This document shows positions 1 to 7,714 of a stretch of 64,000 nt of DNA, in pieces (positions within the stretch are counted from its first letter, which is position 1; the number at the start of each line of letters is the position of its first letter). Below the pieces are notes generated by a model that was given only the letters and a program-made list of their open reading frames with translations, did no database searches and was not told the DNA's origin. Where the stretch lies: NCBI RefSeq assembly GCF_000010665.1, contig NC_012796.1, positions 1,488,001 through 1,552,000 on the forward strand, in the 5' to 3' direction. The DNA comes from Solidesulfovibrio magneticus RS-1. Its GTDB lineage: Bacteria > Desulfobacterota > Desulfovibrionia > Desulfovibrionales > Desulfovibrionaceae. The position numbers were made by a program, and so were the translations under genes.

Positions 1-926
1 AAAGCCCGGTCTTTGGCCTGGGCTACGAAAGCTACGCCCGGCATTATCCGGTGCTCCTGGCCACGCCGGCCGCCTGGCTTGGCCGCTACGGCGACAAGAA
101 CGCCGAGGTCTTCGAGACTTCGCACAACATGTACATCCAGATCGTCTCGGGCCTGGGGCTGGCGGGGTTGGCGTTGTGGTTGGTCATGGCCGGCCGGGCC
201 GGGTTGCTGTTGTGGCGCGCCGTCCGGGACACGGCTTCAAGTCTCGACCTGGCCTTGCTGCTGTCCCTGGTCGCCTTCCATGTCTATGCGTTTTTTCAGG
301 AGATGTTCTACGTGCCGGCGGTGCTGTTCCTGCTGGCCCCGCCCCTGGCCCGGGCCATGGCCCTGGAAGGCCGGACCCGTCCCGGCCGCCTGGCGCGGTT
401 GGCCGGGGGCATGGCCTGGGTCTTGGCCCTGGCCGGGCTGGTCGCCTATGCCGCTGATTTCGGGCTGTCCCGCACCCGGGAACGCCTGTCCCTGGCCCAG
501 TGGCGAGCCGGCGAGGTGGTCTATGAGGGGTTTTATCCGCCGGAGAGGATGGACGGGCGGGAGATGCGTTGGAGCGCGGGCAACGCTGCCGTGCTGGTCG
601 CGCCGGGTGAGGTGGAGCTGACGCTTTTTTCGCCCGTGCCCCAGGACGTGCTGCTGGTGTCCGACGCCGGCCCCCTGGACAAGCTGCGCCTGGGCGGCGA
701 GCCGGCCACGCGGCGTTACCGGCTGCCCGACGCCGGCGACGGCCGGGCCAGGACGATCTTTGTCATGCCCGAGACGGCGTTTGTGCCCATGGCCCAAAAC
801 GGCGCGCCCGACCCCAGGCTGCTGGCGGTGGCGGTGGCGGTCCGGGCCGGACAAGAGGCGCGGGAAGTGCCCCCGACCCCGAGCGGGGCTGGCGGCCGGG
901 AAGTTGAAAGAGGCGACGAACCTTAG
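1..926 (+). CDS. O-antigen ligase/polymerase-like membrane protein, C-terminal part (5' truncated by window edge)
   Basis: The reading frame is already open at base 3 and ends at TAG 924-926, so only the last ~307 residues are visible. The first residues contain FGLGYESY followed by SHNMYIQIVSGLGLAGL, the glycine-rich loop, conserved His and following membrane helix typical of Wzy/WaaL-type O-antigen ligases. Three hydrophobic segments follow (about residues 35-60, 80-115 and 125-150), then a ~150-residue soluble tail. Family members join lipid-linked glycans to an acceptor on the periplasmic face. It converges on the next gene with a 4-nt overlap. The family call rests on the loop and topology; the acceptor is unknown. 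Confidence 0.75.
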   Translation, partial: SPVFGLGYESYARHYPVLLATPAAWLGRYGDKNAEVFETSHNMYIQIVSGLGLAGLALWLVMAGRAGLLLWRAVRDTASSLDLALLLSLVAFHVYAFFQEMFYVPAVLFLLAPPLARAMALEGRTRPGRLARLAGGMAWVLALAGLVAYAADFGLSRTRERLSLAQWRAGEVVYEGFYPPERMDGREMRWSAGNAAVLVAPGEVELTLFSPVPQDVLLVSDAGPLDKLRLGGEPATRRYRLPDAGDGRARTIFVMPETAFVPMAQNGAPDPRLLAVAVAVRAGQEAREVPPTPSGAGGREVERGDEP

Positions 927-1378
927 AGGTTCTGGGTGTTTCGCTCGAAGACCCGCAGTTCGGTCACCACCAGCGCGCCAAGTTGGCGCAGCCCTTGGTT
1001 TTCCTGATTTTCCACGAGTTCGGCCAAAAGCTTGGTGTCCTGGGGCAGGGAGGCCAGCACCGAGGCGCGCATTTCGCGCAGCCGCTCGGCCACGTAGACC
1101 GCGTCGCGCTTGGCCGTCATGTGTTCGGCCACGTCGGCCATGCGGGCCAGGCCGTTGGCCTTTTCGGCGTAGATGGCGCACATGGCGGTGAGATGCGACA
1201 GGATGTTTTTCTCGGGGGCGCTCTCGGTCTTGAAATAGAGGTCGGCGGCCTTGGTGGCGTATTCGTTGAAATGCTCGGCCGTGGCCCGGAAGTGTTTGGC
1301 GGCTCCCATGGCCTCGGTGGCGGCGGTCAGGGCCAAAAGCAGGCACAGGGCGCTTAAGGCGGCATGGCGTTGGTGCAT
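923..1378 (-). CDS. Small exported helical protein, function unknown
   Basis: This is a 151-residue protein. I start it at ATG 1378 because GGAGAAG sits just upstream and the first ~26 residues (MHQRHAALSALCLLLALTAA) form a signal peptide; the in-frame upstream extension is basic and lacks a ribosome site. The mature part is almost entirely amphipathic helix with many Ala, Glu and Lys and no cysteine. I do not recognise a family; a small periplasmic helical-bundle protein is the most that can be said. It overlaps the end of the convergent ligase-like gene by 4 nt. Confidence 0.6.
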   Translation of the reverse strand: MHQRHAALSALCLLLALTAATEAMGAAKHFRATAEHFNEYATKAADLYFKTESAPEKNILSHLTAMCAIYAEKANGLARMADVAEHMTAKRDAVYVAERLREMRASVLASLPQDTKLLAELVENQENQGLRQLGALVVTELRVFERNTQNL

Positions 1379-1710
1379 GGCTTCTCCGTGAATGGCCGTC
1401 CGGCAAGACTTCTCCGGTCGGCAAGGGCCACATACCACTTTTTCCCGGGCCGTCAACGTGGCGGCCGGGGGGCCTTGCCGGCCGGTCGGGAATGCTTATT
1501 TTCTGGGGGAAGGCCGCTGCGTCGCCACGGCTCCGGGGCGGCCGGACGTATCCCTCCTTACCGTCGTGTTGTTGTTGAGCACCGCTTGGGGGCCGCTTCG
1601 GCGGCCCCGTTTTTTGCCGCGTTTCCGGGCTGCGGCCGTTGACTTTTCGCCCTGGTCTTGTAGGAATTGCGGACCCAACCTCAAGCGGCTTCCATGCCTG
1701 CGGAAGACTC
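1379..1710. other. Divergent intergenic region with an orphan plus-strand terminator
   Basis: 332 bp between two divergently transcribed genes. No coding frame looks real. It holds a possible -35/-10 pair on the plus strand (TTGCCG at 1475, TATTTT at 1497, 16-nt spacer) and a strong intrinsic terminator at 1589-1615, before the next plus-strand gene starts. Confidence 0.5.
1589..1615 (+). terminator. Rho-independent terminator without an upstream protein gene
   Basis: Perfect 8-bp GC stem (GGGGCCGC / GCGGCCCC) with a TTCG tetraloop, followed by GTTTTTTG. The orientation fits plus-strand transcription only. It lies in a divergent promoter region, so it must end a short non-coding transcript or a leader of the deacetylase gene. 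Confidence 0.8.
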
Positions 1711-2724
1711 ATGAAAAAGGCTTACGGCTTGCGTGTTTTATTCCGTGCCTTGGCCCTTTTGGCCGCCCTGGTCTTGGTTTCTGCCGCCTCGGCCGGACCG
1801 TGTCGGGCCGGCATGGTGACCCTGGTCTTCGACGACGGCCTGTCCAGCGTCTACCAGTACGCCTACCCGGTGCTGGCCAAGTACGGGCTGGTGGCCACCA
1901 CCGCCGTCATCGCCGACCGGGTGGACTCCGGCGACCCCGACTTCATGGACGAAAAGCAGCTCAAGGAGTTGCAGACCGCCGGCTGGGAGATCGCCTCCCA
2001 CAGCCTCACCCACAAGCGGCCCATCGACATCCCCAAGTTCATCGCCGAGGAAAAGTGCCTGCTGCTCAAGCCCGTGGCCGGCCACCGGCCGCTGTACGAG
2101 GCCAAATACAAGTACGAGGAACTTTCCGGCCTCATGGAAAACGGCAAGGTCCTGCGCGAGCGGGCCAGCGGCAAGATGGTGAAAAACGAGCCCGGCAGCT
2201 ACTACTTCGACGAACTCATCGGCGAGGTCATCGTCCATCCCTTCGAAGCCGCCAGCGCCGAGAAGCAGCAGATCGTGGCCATCTCCTACGAGCGCGAGAT
2301 GCAGGCCTCCAAGGAGGAGCTGGAAGAGCGGGGCTTTAAGGTCAGCACCTACGTCACGCCCCACAACTACTGGACGCCGGAGATGAGCGAGCTGTCCAAG
2401 CGCTTCTACGCCCAGGTGGCCAACGGCGGCGACGACTTTAACCGCAAGGGGTCCACCGACCGTTACTGGCTCAAGCGTTTCGTGGTGCACGCCAATGACC
2501 CGGCCGAGGCCATCATCGGGCTCATCAAGGAACACGCCATGCGCGAGGACGGCTGGGTGATCTTTTGCCTGCACGGCATCGGCTCCGACCTCGGCTGGGA
2601 GCCCTGGGACGCGGCCAAGCTCGGCCAGCTGGCCGATTTCCTCAAGAAAAAGGCCATCCCCGTGGTCACCCTCGACAAGGGCGTCAAGCTGTGGGTCGAG
2701 GGCAAGGGCAAGCCCGGCGTCTGA
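1711..2724 (+). CDS. Secreted polysaccharide deacetylase (NodB-type, CE4)
   Basis: 337 residues. ATG 1711 is chosen because it begins a clear signal peptide (MKKAYGLRVLFRALALLAAL...). Right after cleavage comes TLVFDDG (Asp41-Asp42), the NodB metal and catalytic Asp pair, and about 55 residues later SHSLTH (His97, His101) provides the metal-binding histidines. Such enzymes hydrolyse N- or O-acetyl groups from glycans in the periplasm or cell surface. A long insert (about residues 105-190) separates these motifs from a C-terminal part containing YVTPHNYWTPEM. Substrate unknown; exopolysaccharide or peptidoglycan modification would fit the ligase-like gene upstream. Confidence 0.85.
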   Translation: MKKAYGLRVLFRALALLAALVLVSAASAGPCRAGMVTLVFDDGLSSVYQYAYPVLAKYGLVATTAVIADRVDSGDPDFMDEKQLKELQTAGWEIASHSLTHKRPIDIPKFIAEEKCLLLKPVAGHRPLYEAKYKYEELSGLMENGKVLRERASGKMVKNEPGSYYFDELIGEVIVHPFEAASAEKQQIVAISYEREMQASKEELEERGFKVSTYVTPHNYWTPEMSELSKRFYAQVANGGDDFNRKGSTDRYWLKRFVVHANDPAEAIIGLIKEHAMREDGWVIFCLHGIGSDLGWEPWDAAKLGQLADFLKKKAIPVVTLDKGVKLWVEGKGKPGV

Positions 2725-2744
2725 CCGCGTGGCCTTTGTCCGCC

Positions 2745-2789
2745 CACGGTCCCGGCAGCCGGGACAAGTCCGCGGACTTGTTGACCGTG
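2745..2789 (+). other. Three-way-junction-like inverted repeat after the deacetylase gene
   Basis: An outer 7-bp stem (CACGGTC at 2745-2751, GACCGTG at 2783-2789) encloses two adjacent hairpins, CCGG-CAG-CCGG and CAAGTCC-GC-GGACTTG. It starts 20 nt after the stop codon. No T-run follows, so it is not a standard terminator. Confidence 0.5.
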
Positions 2790-2811
2790 CGGCCGAGCGC
2801 CTTGCTCCCCC

Positions 2812-2840
2812 TTGAAAAACCTGCCGACATCCTTTAGAAA
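2812..2840 (+). promoter_or_regulatory. Candidate sigma-70 promoter for the glycosyltransferase gene at 2972
   Basis: TTGAAA (2812-2817), 17-nt spacer, TAGAAA (2835-2840) in a locally AT-rich stretch, about 130 nt before the start codon. Match quality is moderate and not tested. Confidence 0.4.
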
Positions 2841-2971
2841 TATCGAATAATCTTCGGCATTGTCCTGGCGCGTCCGTTGCCTGGGCGCTGTCCGCGCGGC
2901 TCGGGCCGACCAGGGCGAGGCCTGTCCCGGTCTTGGCGGCTCTGGCCTCCCGGCGACGGTATGGGGAGAAC

Positions 2972-4138
2972 ATGACGAAACCGCTTCGCATTGTGGTGGC
3001 CGGCTATGCCGTGGGGTTCCCCCTGGGCGGCCAGGTCTGGATGATGCTCCATTTCGCCGCCGGACTGGCCCGGCTGGGCCATGACGTGCTGTTTCTCGAA
3101 GAAACCGCCGACTGGGCCTACCCCTTCGATCCGGTCCTGGGCTACGCCGGCACGGATTCCACCCGGGGCCGGGCCATCGTGGACAAGCTTTTCGCCGCCC
3201 ACGGCCTGGCCGGGCGCTGGGCCTACCGCAGCGACATCGAAGGCCGCCTCTACGGCCTGGACCAGGCCAGCCTGGACCGCAAGCTGGCCGAGGCTGATTT
3301 TTTCCTCAACATCTCCGGCGTGATTCCCCTGCGCGAGGAATATACGCGCATTCCGGTGCGGGCCGTCATCGACACCGATCCGGTCTTCACCCAGGTCAAG
3401 GTCGCCTCCGAGGCCTGGAGCCACGACTATTTCGCCGCCCACCAGACCTGCTTCACCTACGGCTATAACCTGCCGGCCGGGACCACCGGCGTGCCCCTGT
3501 CCAACATCGACTGGAAGCCGCTTTTGCCGCCGGTCATCCTCGACTGCTGGCCGGTGGGGGAGGGACCCGGCGCAGGCTACACCACCATCGGCACCTGGGA
3601 AGCCAAGGACCGCGACGTGGAAGTGGCCGGCCGCCATCTGTCCTGGCGCAAGAACGTCAAGTACGAGGCCATCCTCGATCTGCCCGGCAGGCTGCCCGGC
3701 GTGGCCCTGGGCATGGCCATGAGCGGCATGAAGGAAAACGCCGACCGCTACCGCGCCGCCGGCTGGGACGTGCGCGACGCCCTGGAGATTTCCCGCGATC
3801 CCGACCGCTACCGTGACTACATCCGGGCCAGCCGGGGCGAATTCACCATCGCCAAGGACCAGAACGTGGTGCTCAAAAGCGGCTGGTTTTCCGACCGCAC
3901 CGCCGCCTTTTTGGCCGCCGGCCGGCCGGCCGTGGTGGAAGACACCGGCTTTGGGGCCTATCTGCCGACCGGGGAAGGCCTTTTCCCCTTCGAGGGACCA
4001 GAGGCGGCCATGGCGGCCATCGCCCAGGTGGAGGCCGATCCGCTCCGGGCCGGCCGGGCGGCCCGGGCCATTGCCGAGGAGTTTTTTGACAGCGACAAGG
4101 TGCTGGCCGGGCTGTTGCGGCAGTGCGGTTTGGCCTGA
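2972..4138 (+). CDS. GT-B-fold glycosyltransferase-like protein
   Basis: 388 residues, starting at ATG 2972 with GGGGAG five bases upstream. The N-terminus (MTKPLRIVVAGYAVGFPLGG) has the strand and glycine-rich loop of GT-B glycosyltransferases, and the C-terminal third (GWFSDRTAAFLAAGRPAVVEDTGFG, then a repeated EA..A pattern) resembles the donor-binding half, where a conserved acidic residue contacts the nucleotide sugar. There are no membrane segments. The sugar and acceptor cannot be deduced. It is followed by a sigma-54 activator and another glycosyltransferase on the same strand. Confidence 0.6.
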   Translation: MTKPLRIVVAGYAVGFPLGGQVWMMLHFAAGLARLGHDVLFLEETADWAYPFDPVLGYAGTDSTRGRAIVDKLFAAHGLAGRWAYRSDIEGRLYGLDQASLDRKLAEADFFLNISGVIPLREEYTRIPVRAVIDTDPVFTQVKVASEAWSHDYFAAHQTCFTYGYNLPAGTTGVPLSNIDWKPLLPPVILDCWPVGEGPGAGYTTIGTWEAKDRDVEVAGRHLSWRKNVKYEAILDLPGRLPGVALGMAMSGMKENADRYRAAGWDVRDALEISRDPDRYRDYIRASRGEFTIAKDQNVVLKSGWFSDRTAAFLAAGRPAVVEDTGFGAYLPTGEGLFPFEGPEAAMAAIAQVEADPLRAGRAARAIAEEFFDSDKVLAGLLRQCGLA

Positions 4139-4231
4139 TTGCGCGCTGCCGGGCAAGGAATTTGCAAACAACCGCCGGATTGTGTCGCCAACCGGTTGAA
4201 ACCCGCTGGGCTTCGGGCTAGAACTGCGCCG

Positions 4232-5737
4232 ATGGCGGAAAAGACAATACTTTTTGTCGCCCCGGCCCAGGCGGTGACCCAATTTTTCCCGGACTTCAAA
4301 GAAGCCGGGATCGCCGCCGGCATCGCCGACTCCCTGGCCTCGGCTCTGGCCGCCATTCGCAAGGCGCCGCCGACGCTGATTTTCTCCCAGGCCAAGATGG
4401 GCGTCTACACCGCCGAGAGTCTGCTGGCCGAAGGCAAGAACGACGAACAGTTCCCGCCGGTCGTGGTTTTCACCGACCGGGGCACGGCCGCCGAGGCCGC
4501 CCGCTGCCTGGAGCTGGGAGCCAAGGACTATTGGCTCGAACCGCTGTCCTGGGAAAAGATCCAGGCCATGCTGCCGGGCGAGTCCCCGGCCCGGTCCGTA
4601 GCCGTTCCCCTGGCCGCAAGCCCCGTCACCGCCAGCGCGTCCCGGCCGGCCAGTCAGCCCGAAGCCTCGGGCAAGGGCTTCGCCGTGGTCGGCCAGCATC
4701 CTGCTATCCGCCGCGTCCTGGCCCTGGCCCGGCAGGTGGCCCGCTCCAAGGCCACGGTGCTCATTTCCGGCGAATCCGGCACCGGCAAGGAAATGTTCGC
4801 CCGCTACCTCCACGCCTCCTCGGACCGGGCCGACGGCCCCTTCGTCGCCATCAACTGCGCCGCCTTGCCCGAGCATCTGCTGGAATCCGAACTGTTTGGC
4901 CACGAAAAAGGCTCCTTTACCGGAGCCATCGCCCGCAAGCTCGGCAAATTCGAAATGGCCAGCGGCGGCACCATCCTTCTTGACGAAATTTCCGAGATGG
5001 ACATTGGCCTTCAGGCCAAGCTCCTGCGCGTGCTTCAGGAAAGCGAATTCGACCGGGTGGGCGGCTCCGAGACCGTCCATGTCGATGTGCGGGTGTTGGC
5101 CACCACCAACCGCCGCATGGAAGAAGCCGTGGCCGAGGGCAAGTTCCGACAGGACCTCTATTACCGCTTAAACGTCATCCCGCTCAAGCTCCCGCCCCTG
5201 CGCGAGCGCGGCGACGACATCCCGCGCCTGGCCCAGTTTTTCGTGGAGAAGTTCCGCAAGGCCTACGGCCTGCCGCCCCTGGCCTTTTCCGCCGACGCCA
5301 AGGAGTGGCTTGTCGCCTACGACTGGCCCGGCAACGTGCGCGAACTGCAAAACCTCATGGAACGCGCCGTGCTCCTGGCCGGCGACGGCCCCATCCGCAA
5401 ATCGCATTTCCTGCTCGATCCCGACGTCTGGCCCGGCGAAGAAGGGGAGGGCGCGGACGACGACCTAGCCATGGCCGAGGACGCCGAGGGCCTGGGCGAT
5501 GACGCCCCGGCCGATCCCTTCGAGGCCGGCGCGGCCGTGGCCAACCTCGGCGAAGCGCCCGGCGGCGCGCCCGGCGAGGTGGTGCCCCTGGACATCATGG
5601 AACGCCACATGATCATCAAAAGCCTGGACCGCACCGAGGGCAACCGCACCCAGGCCGCCCAGCTGCTGGGCATCTCCGTACGCACGCTGCGCAACAAATT
5701 AAACGAATACCGCAAGCTCGGCATCGACGTTCCCTGA
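4232..5737 (+). CDS. Sigma-54-dependent activator (NtrC family) with degenerate receiver domain
   Basis: 501 residues from ATG 4232; the in-frame region upstream to 4139 has no ribosome site. Residues 1-120 have a receiver-like fold, but the position of the phospho-acceptor Asp is Gln53 ([12 protein letters not shown]). The AAA+ domain follows with Walker A GESGTGKE (180-187), the sigma-54-contact loop as GSFTGA (~227-232) and the GNVRELQN arginine-finger region. The C-terminus is a Fis-type helix-turn-helix ([20 protein letters not shown]). It should remodel sigma-54 polymerase at -24/-12 promoters, but control by classical phosphorylation is unlikely. The next gene begins 3 nt after its stop, so they are co-transcribed. 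Flagellar activators have this architecture. Confidence 0.9.
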   Translation: MAEKTILFVAPAQAVTQFFPDFKEAGIAAGIADSLASALAAIRKAPPTLIFSQAKMGVYTAESLLAEGKNDEQFPPVVVFTDRGTAAEAARCLELGAKDYWLEPLSWEKIQAMLPGESPARSVAVPLAASPVTASASRPASQPEASGKGFAVVGQHPAIRRVLALARQVARSKATVLISGESGTGKEMFARYLHASSDRADGPFVAINCAALPEHLLESELFGHEKGSFTGAIARKLGKFEMASGGTILLDEISEMDIGLQAKLLRVLQESEFDRVGGSETVHVDVRVLATTNRRMEEAVAEGKFRQDLYYRLNVIPLKLPPLRERGDDIPRLAQFFVEKFRKAYGLPPLAFSADAKEWLVAYDWPGNVRELQNLMERAVLLAGDGPIRKSHFLLDPDVWPGEEGEGADDDLAMAEDAEGLGDDAPADPFEAGAAVANLGEAPGGAPGEVVPLDIMERHMIIKSLDRTEGNRTQAAQLLGISVRTLRNKLNEYRKLGIDVP

Positions 5738-5740
5738 TCC

Positions 5741-6973
5741 ATGGCAGCGCCCGGCACTTTCAACATCCTGATGTATTCCCACGACACCTACGGTCTGGGA
5801 CATCTGCGGCGCACCATGGCCATTGCCGAGCACCTGCGGCATCGGGGCGTCAATATCCTCATTCTCACCGGCTCGCCCCTGGCCGGACGCTACGAGACCC
5901 CCGAAGGCGTGGATTTCGTGCGCATCCCCGGCATGATCAAGAAGACCAATGAGGAATACCTGCCCCTTTCCATCAAGATCAACGCCCGCCACGCCTTAAA
6001 CATCCGCCGCAACATCATCGTGGCCACGGCCAAGGCCTTCCAGCCCCACGTGTTCATCGTGGACAAGGCCCCCATGGGACTGCGTCGCGAGGTCATCCCC
6101 ACGCTCAAGTGGCTCAAGCGCCGGATGCCGCGCACCCGCACCATCCTCGGGCTTCGCGACATCATGGACGACGCCGCCTCCACCAGCCGCGAATGGCGGG
6201 AAAAAGGCGTCTACGAAGTCCTCGACCAGTACTATTCCGAAATATGGGTCTACGGTAACCGCGAATTCTACGATCCCATCGCCGAATACGCCATTCCCGA
6301 ACACATCAGCCGCAAGATGGTCTTCACCGGCTATATCCCGCGCCGGGTGCCGCTGCCCAACGCCATGAACCCCATCCGCCGTGAGGAAAAGATCGCCCCC
6401 GAGGACAAGCTCGTGGTGGTGACCACCGGCGGCGGCGGCGACGGCTATCCCCTCATGGACGCCTATCTGCGCATGTTGGAGCAGGGCGGCGGCCCACGCC
6501 ATCGGGTCATCTTCGTCTCCGGCCCGTTCATGCCCCGGCCCGAACGCGAGGCCGTGGCCCGTCGCGCCGCCGCCGTCAAGGCGCGGTTCTACCACTTCTA
6601 CCGCCGCATGGAGACGCTCATGGGACTGGCCGACGCCATCGTCACCATGGGCGGCTACAACACCACCTGCGAAATCCTGTCCCAGGCCAAACCGTCCCTG
6701 GTCGTGCCCCGCGAAGTGCCGCGCCTGGAACAACGCATCCGGGCCGAAGTCCTCAGCCGCCAGGGCCTGATCGAATTTCTGCCCTGGGACGAACTCTCCC
6801 CGGACACCATCCGGGCCAAGCTCAACCGGCTCCTGGCCGATCCCGCGCCCTACAAGGCGGCCATGGCCCGCTTCCCCTTCACCGGCCTGTCCGTCATCTC
6901 CCATCGCATCAACGCCTTCCGCCAGGAAGCCTGCCGCGCCGAAGCCGACATCGCCTGCCCGAACGGGAAGTGA
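5741..6973 (+). CDS. Predicted MurG-like glycosyltransferase (COG4671 type)
   Basis: 410 residues, 3 nt downstream of the sigma-54 activator. The N-terminus (MYSHDTYGLGHLRRTMAIAE) is the GHLRR-type nucleotide-sugar transferase start also seen in MurG-like proteins. The C-terminal half has a glycine-rich loop (VVTTGGGGDGYPL) and GGYNTTCEILSQAKPSLVVPRE, the classic GT28 donor-site region. There is no signal peptide or membrane helix. Tight coupling with a regulator suggests glycan synthesis under the same control, but the product is unknown. Downstream lie a purine-rich tandem repeat and a dispersed repeat copy. Confidence 0.75.
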   Translation: MAAPGTFNILMYSHDTYGLGHLRRTMAIAEHLRHRGVNILILTGSPLAGRYETPEGVDFVRIPGMIKKTNEEYLPLSIKINARHALNIRRNIIVATAKAFQPHVFIVDKAPMGLRREVIPTLKWLKRRMPRTRTILGLRDIMDDAASTSREWREKGVYEVLDQYYSEIWVYGNREFYDPIAEYAIPEHISRKMVFTGYIPRRVPLPNAMNPIRREEKIAPEDKLVVVTTGGGGDGYPLMDAYLRMLEQGGGPRHRVIFVSGPFMPRPEREAVARRAAAVKARFYHFYRRMETLMGLADAIVTMGGYNTTCEILSQAKPSLVVPREVPRLEQRIRAEVLSRQGLIEFLPWDELSPDTIRAKLNRLLADPAPYKAAMARFPFTGLSVISHRINAFRQEACRAEADIACPNGK

Positions 6974-6990
6974 GCGAGCCGGAAGAGGAA

Positions 6991-7033
6991 GGAAGAGGGT
7001 AGAGGGTAGAGGGTAGAGGGAAGAGGGAAGAAT
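6991..7033 (+). repeat. Short purine tandem repeat (AGAGGGT/AGAGGGA)n
   Basis: About three AGAGGGT heptamers run into AGAGGGA units directly after the glycosyltransferase stop codon. Similar G/A tracts precede most copies of the dispersed repeat in this window, so it seems part of that element's 5' flank. Confidence 0.7.
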
Positions 7034-7078
7034 GCCTCCGGCGGCTGGGGGCCTGAGGCCCCCAGACCCCCCACCTGG
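7034..7078 (+). repeat. Dispersed two-hairpin 3'-end repeat, copy 1
   Basis: GCCTCCGGCGGC, then stem-loop GGGGGCCTGAGGCCCCC, then GACCCCCC with a second small pairing. It lies 60 nt after the stop at 6973 in the sense orientation. Confidence 0.9.
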
Positions 7079-7172
7079 AGAAAGGTTTATAGGGGGGAAT
7101 GTGGGGATTGGCGCTTTGTCGGCTGGAAAGCCAAAAGATCGGGGATGGCGCTTGACGGGAAACTCCGTAGCA

Positions 7173-7208
7173 CCGCCGGGGGAATGATCCCCGGACCCCT
7201 GCAAGGGG
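7173..7208 (+). repeat. Dispersed two-hairpin repeat, variant copy 2
   Basis: CCGCCGGGGGAATGATCCCCGG followed by a CCCCTGCAAGGGG hairpin. The stem-loop and second hairpin are kept but the GCCTCC arm is degenerate. This unit is not next to a stop codon; the loop type (ATGATC) matches one of the units inside the gene at 54022. Confidence 0.7.
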
Positions 7209-7331
7209 AAAAGTTAGGCTGGGCGCGGCGTTGAAAATCGCCTGCGCATAAGACGAACGAAAGCGTCGCCGTTCCCGGCGTTCGCCAGAGCACCGATCCG
7301 TGCCGCCCCCCTTTACCCCTTTTCTTCATTC

Positions 7332-7370
7332 GGGGGGTCTGGGGGCCTCAGGCCCCCAGCCGCCGGAGGC
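7332..7370 (-). repeat. Dispersed two-hairpin 3'-end repeat, copy 3
   Basis: Reverse-orientation copy ending in CCGCCGGAGGC, then a C/T-rich tract. It lies 22 nt beyond the stop of the minus-strand gene at 7393. With copy 1 it closes a convergent intergenic region of 419 bp that contains no convincing gene. Confidence 0.9.
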
Positions 7371-7392
7371 CTCTTCTCTTCTCTTTGCTCCC

Positions 7393-7524
7393 CTAATTCT
7401 CCCCCGCGTCATTCCCCAATAAATCGCGGGCTTCGGCTTCGCTGACCGGTTCCCAGGCTGACGGGAAAAACGACATGATGGCCGCAAAAAAGACCATCGC
7501 GGCCGCGATGAGCGTATCTTTCAT
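7393..7524 (-). CDS. 43-residue exported or membrane-anchored small protein, unknown function
   Basis: ATG 7524 has a GGGG-rich region and GATGAGG upstream. The product starts MKDTLIAAAMVFFAAIMSFF, one hydrophobic helix, and ends in an acidic tail (EAEARDLLGNDAGEN). A longer upstream frame is basic and unlike a protein. It is divergent from the thioredoxin-reductase fusion and followed by a 3'-end repeat copy like several other genes here, which supports a real transcription unit. No family recognised. Confidence 0.5.
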   Translation of the reverse strand: MKDTLIAAAMVFFAAIMSFFPSAWEPVSEAEARDLLGNDAGEN

Positions 7525-7714
7525 GGCCTCATCCCCCAGTGTGCTTATTCCGGTCCCCCCGGACCGGACTCCCTGATTCCCTGGTTTCGTTCTAGGCTTT
7601 TTGCGCCGGCCCGCAAGGAAAAAACGTCTCCAGCCTTGCAACTGTTTGCCTCTTTGCCGCGCATTGGCTACACAATGAGCCAAGACCTTCAGGAAACGAG
7701 CAAGGAGGGGCACG

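Noticed and set aside
2834-5080. 748-codon minus-strand frame opposite two plus-strand genes
   Set aside because: Shadow of the glycosyltransferase and sigma-54 activator; Gly-rich, motif-free product.
6991-7033. Heptamer array considered as a CRISPR or telomere-like repeat
   Set aside because: Units are 7 bp without spacers; it is a simple purine repeat next to a dispersed repeat.
7087-7329. 80-codon minus-strand frame between two repeat copies
   Set aside because: Overlaps the variant repeat, has no ribosome site and no protein-like features.
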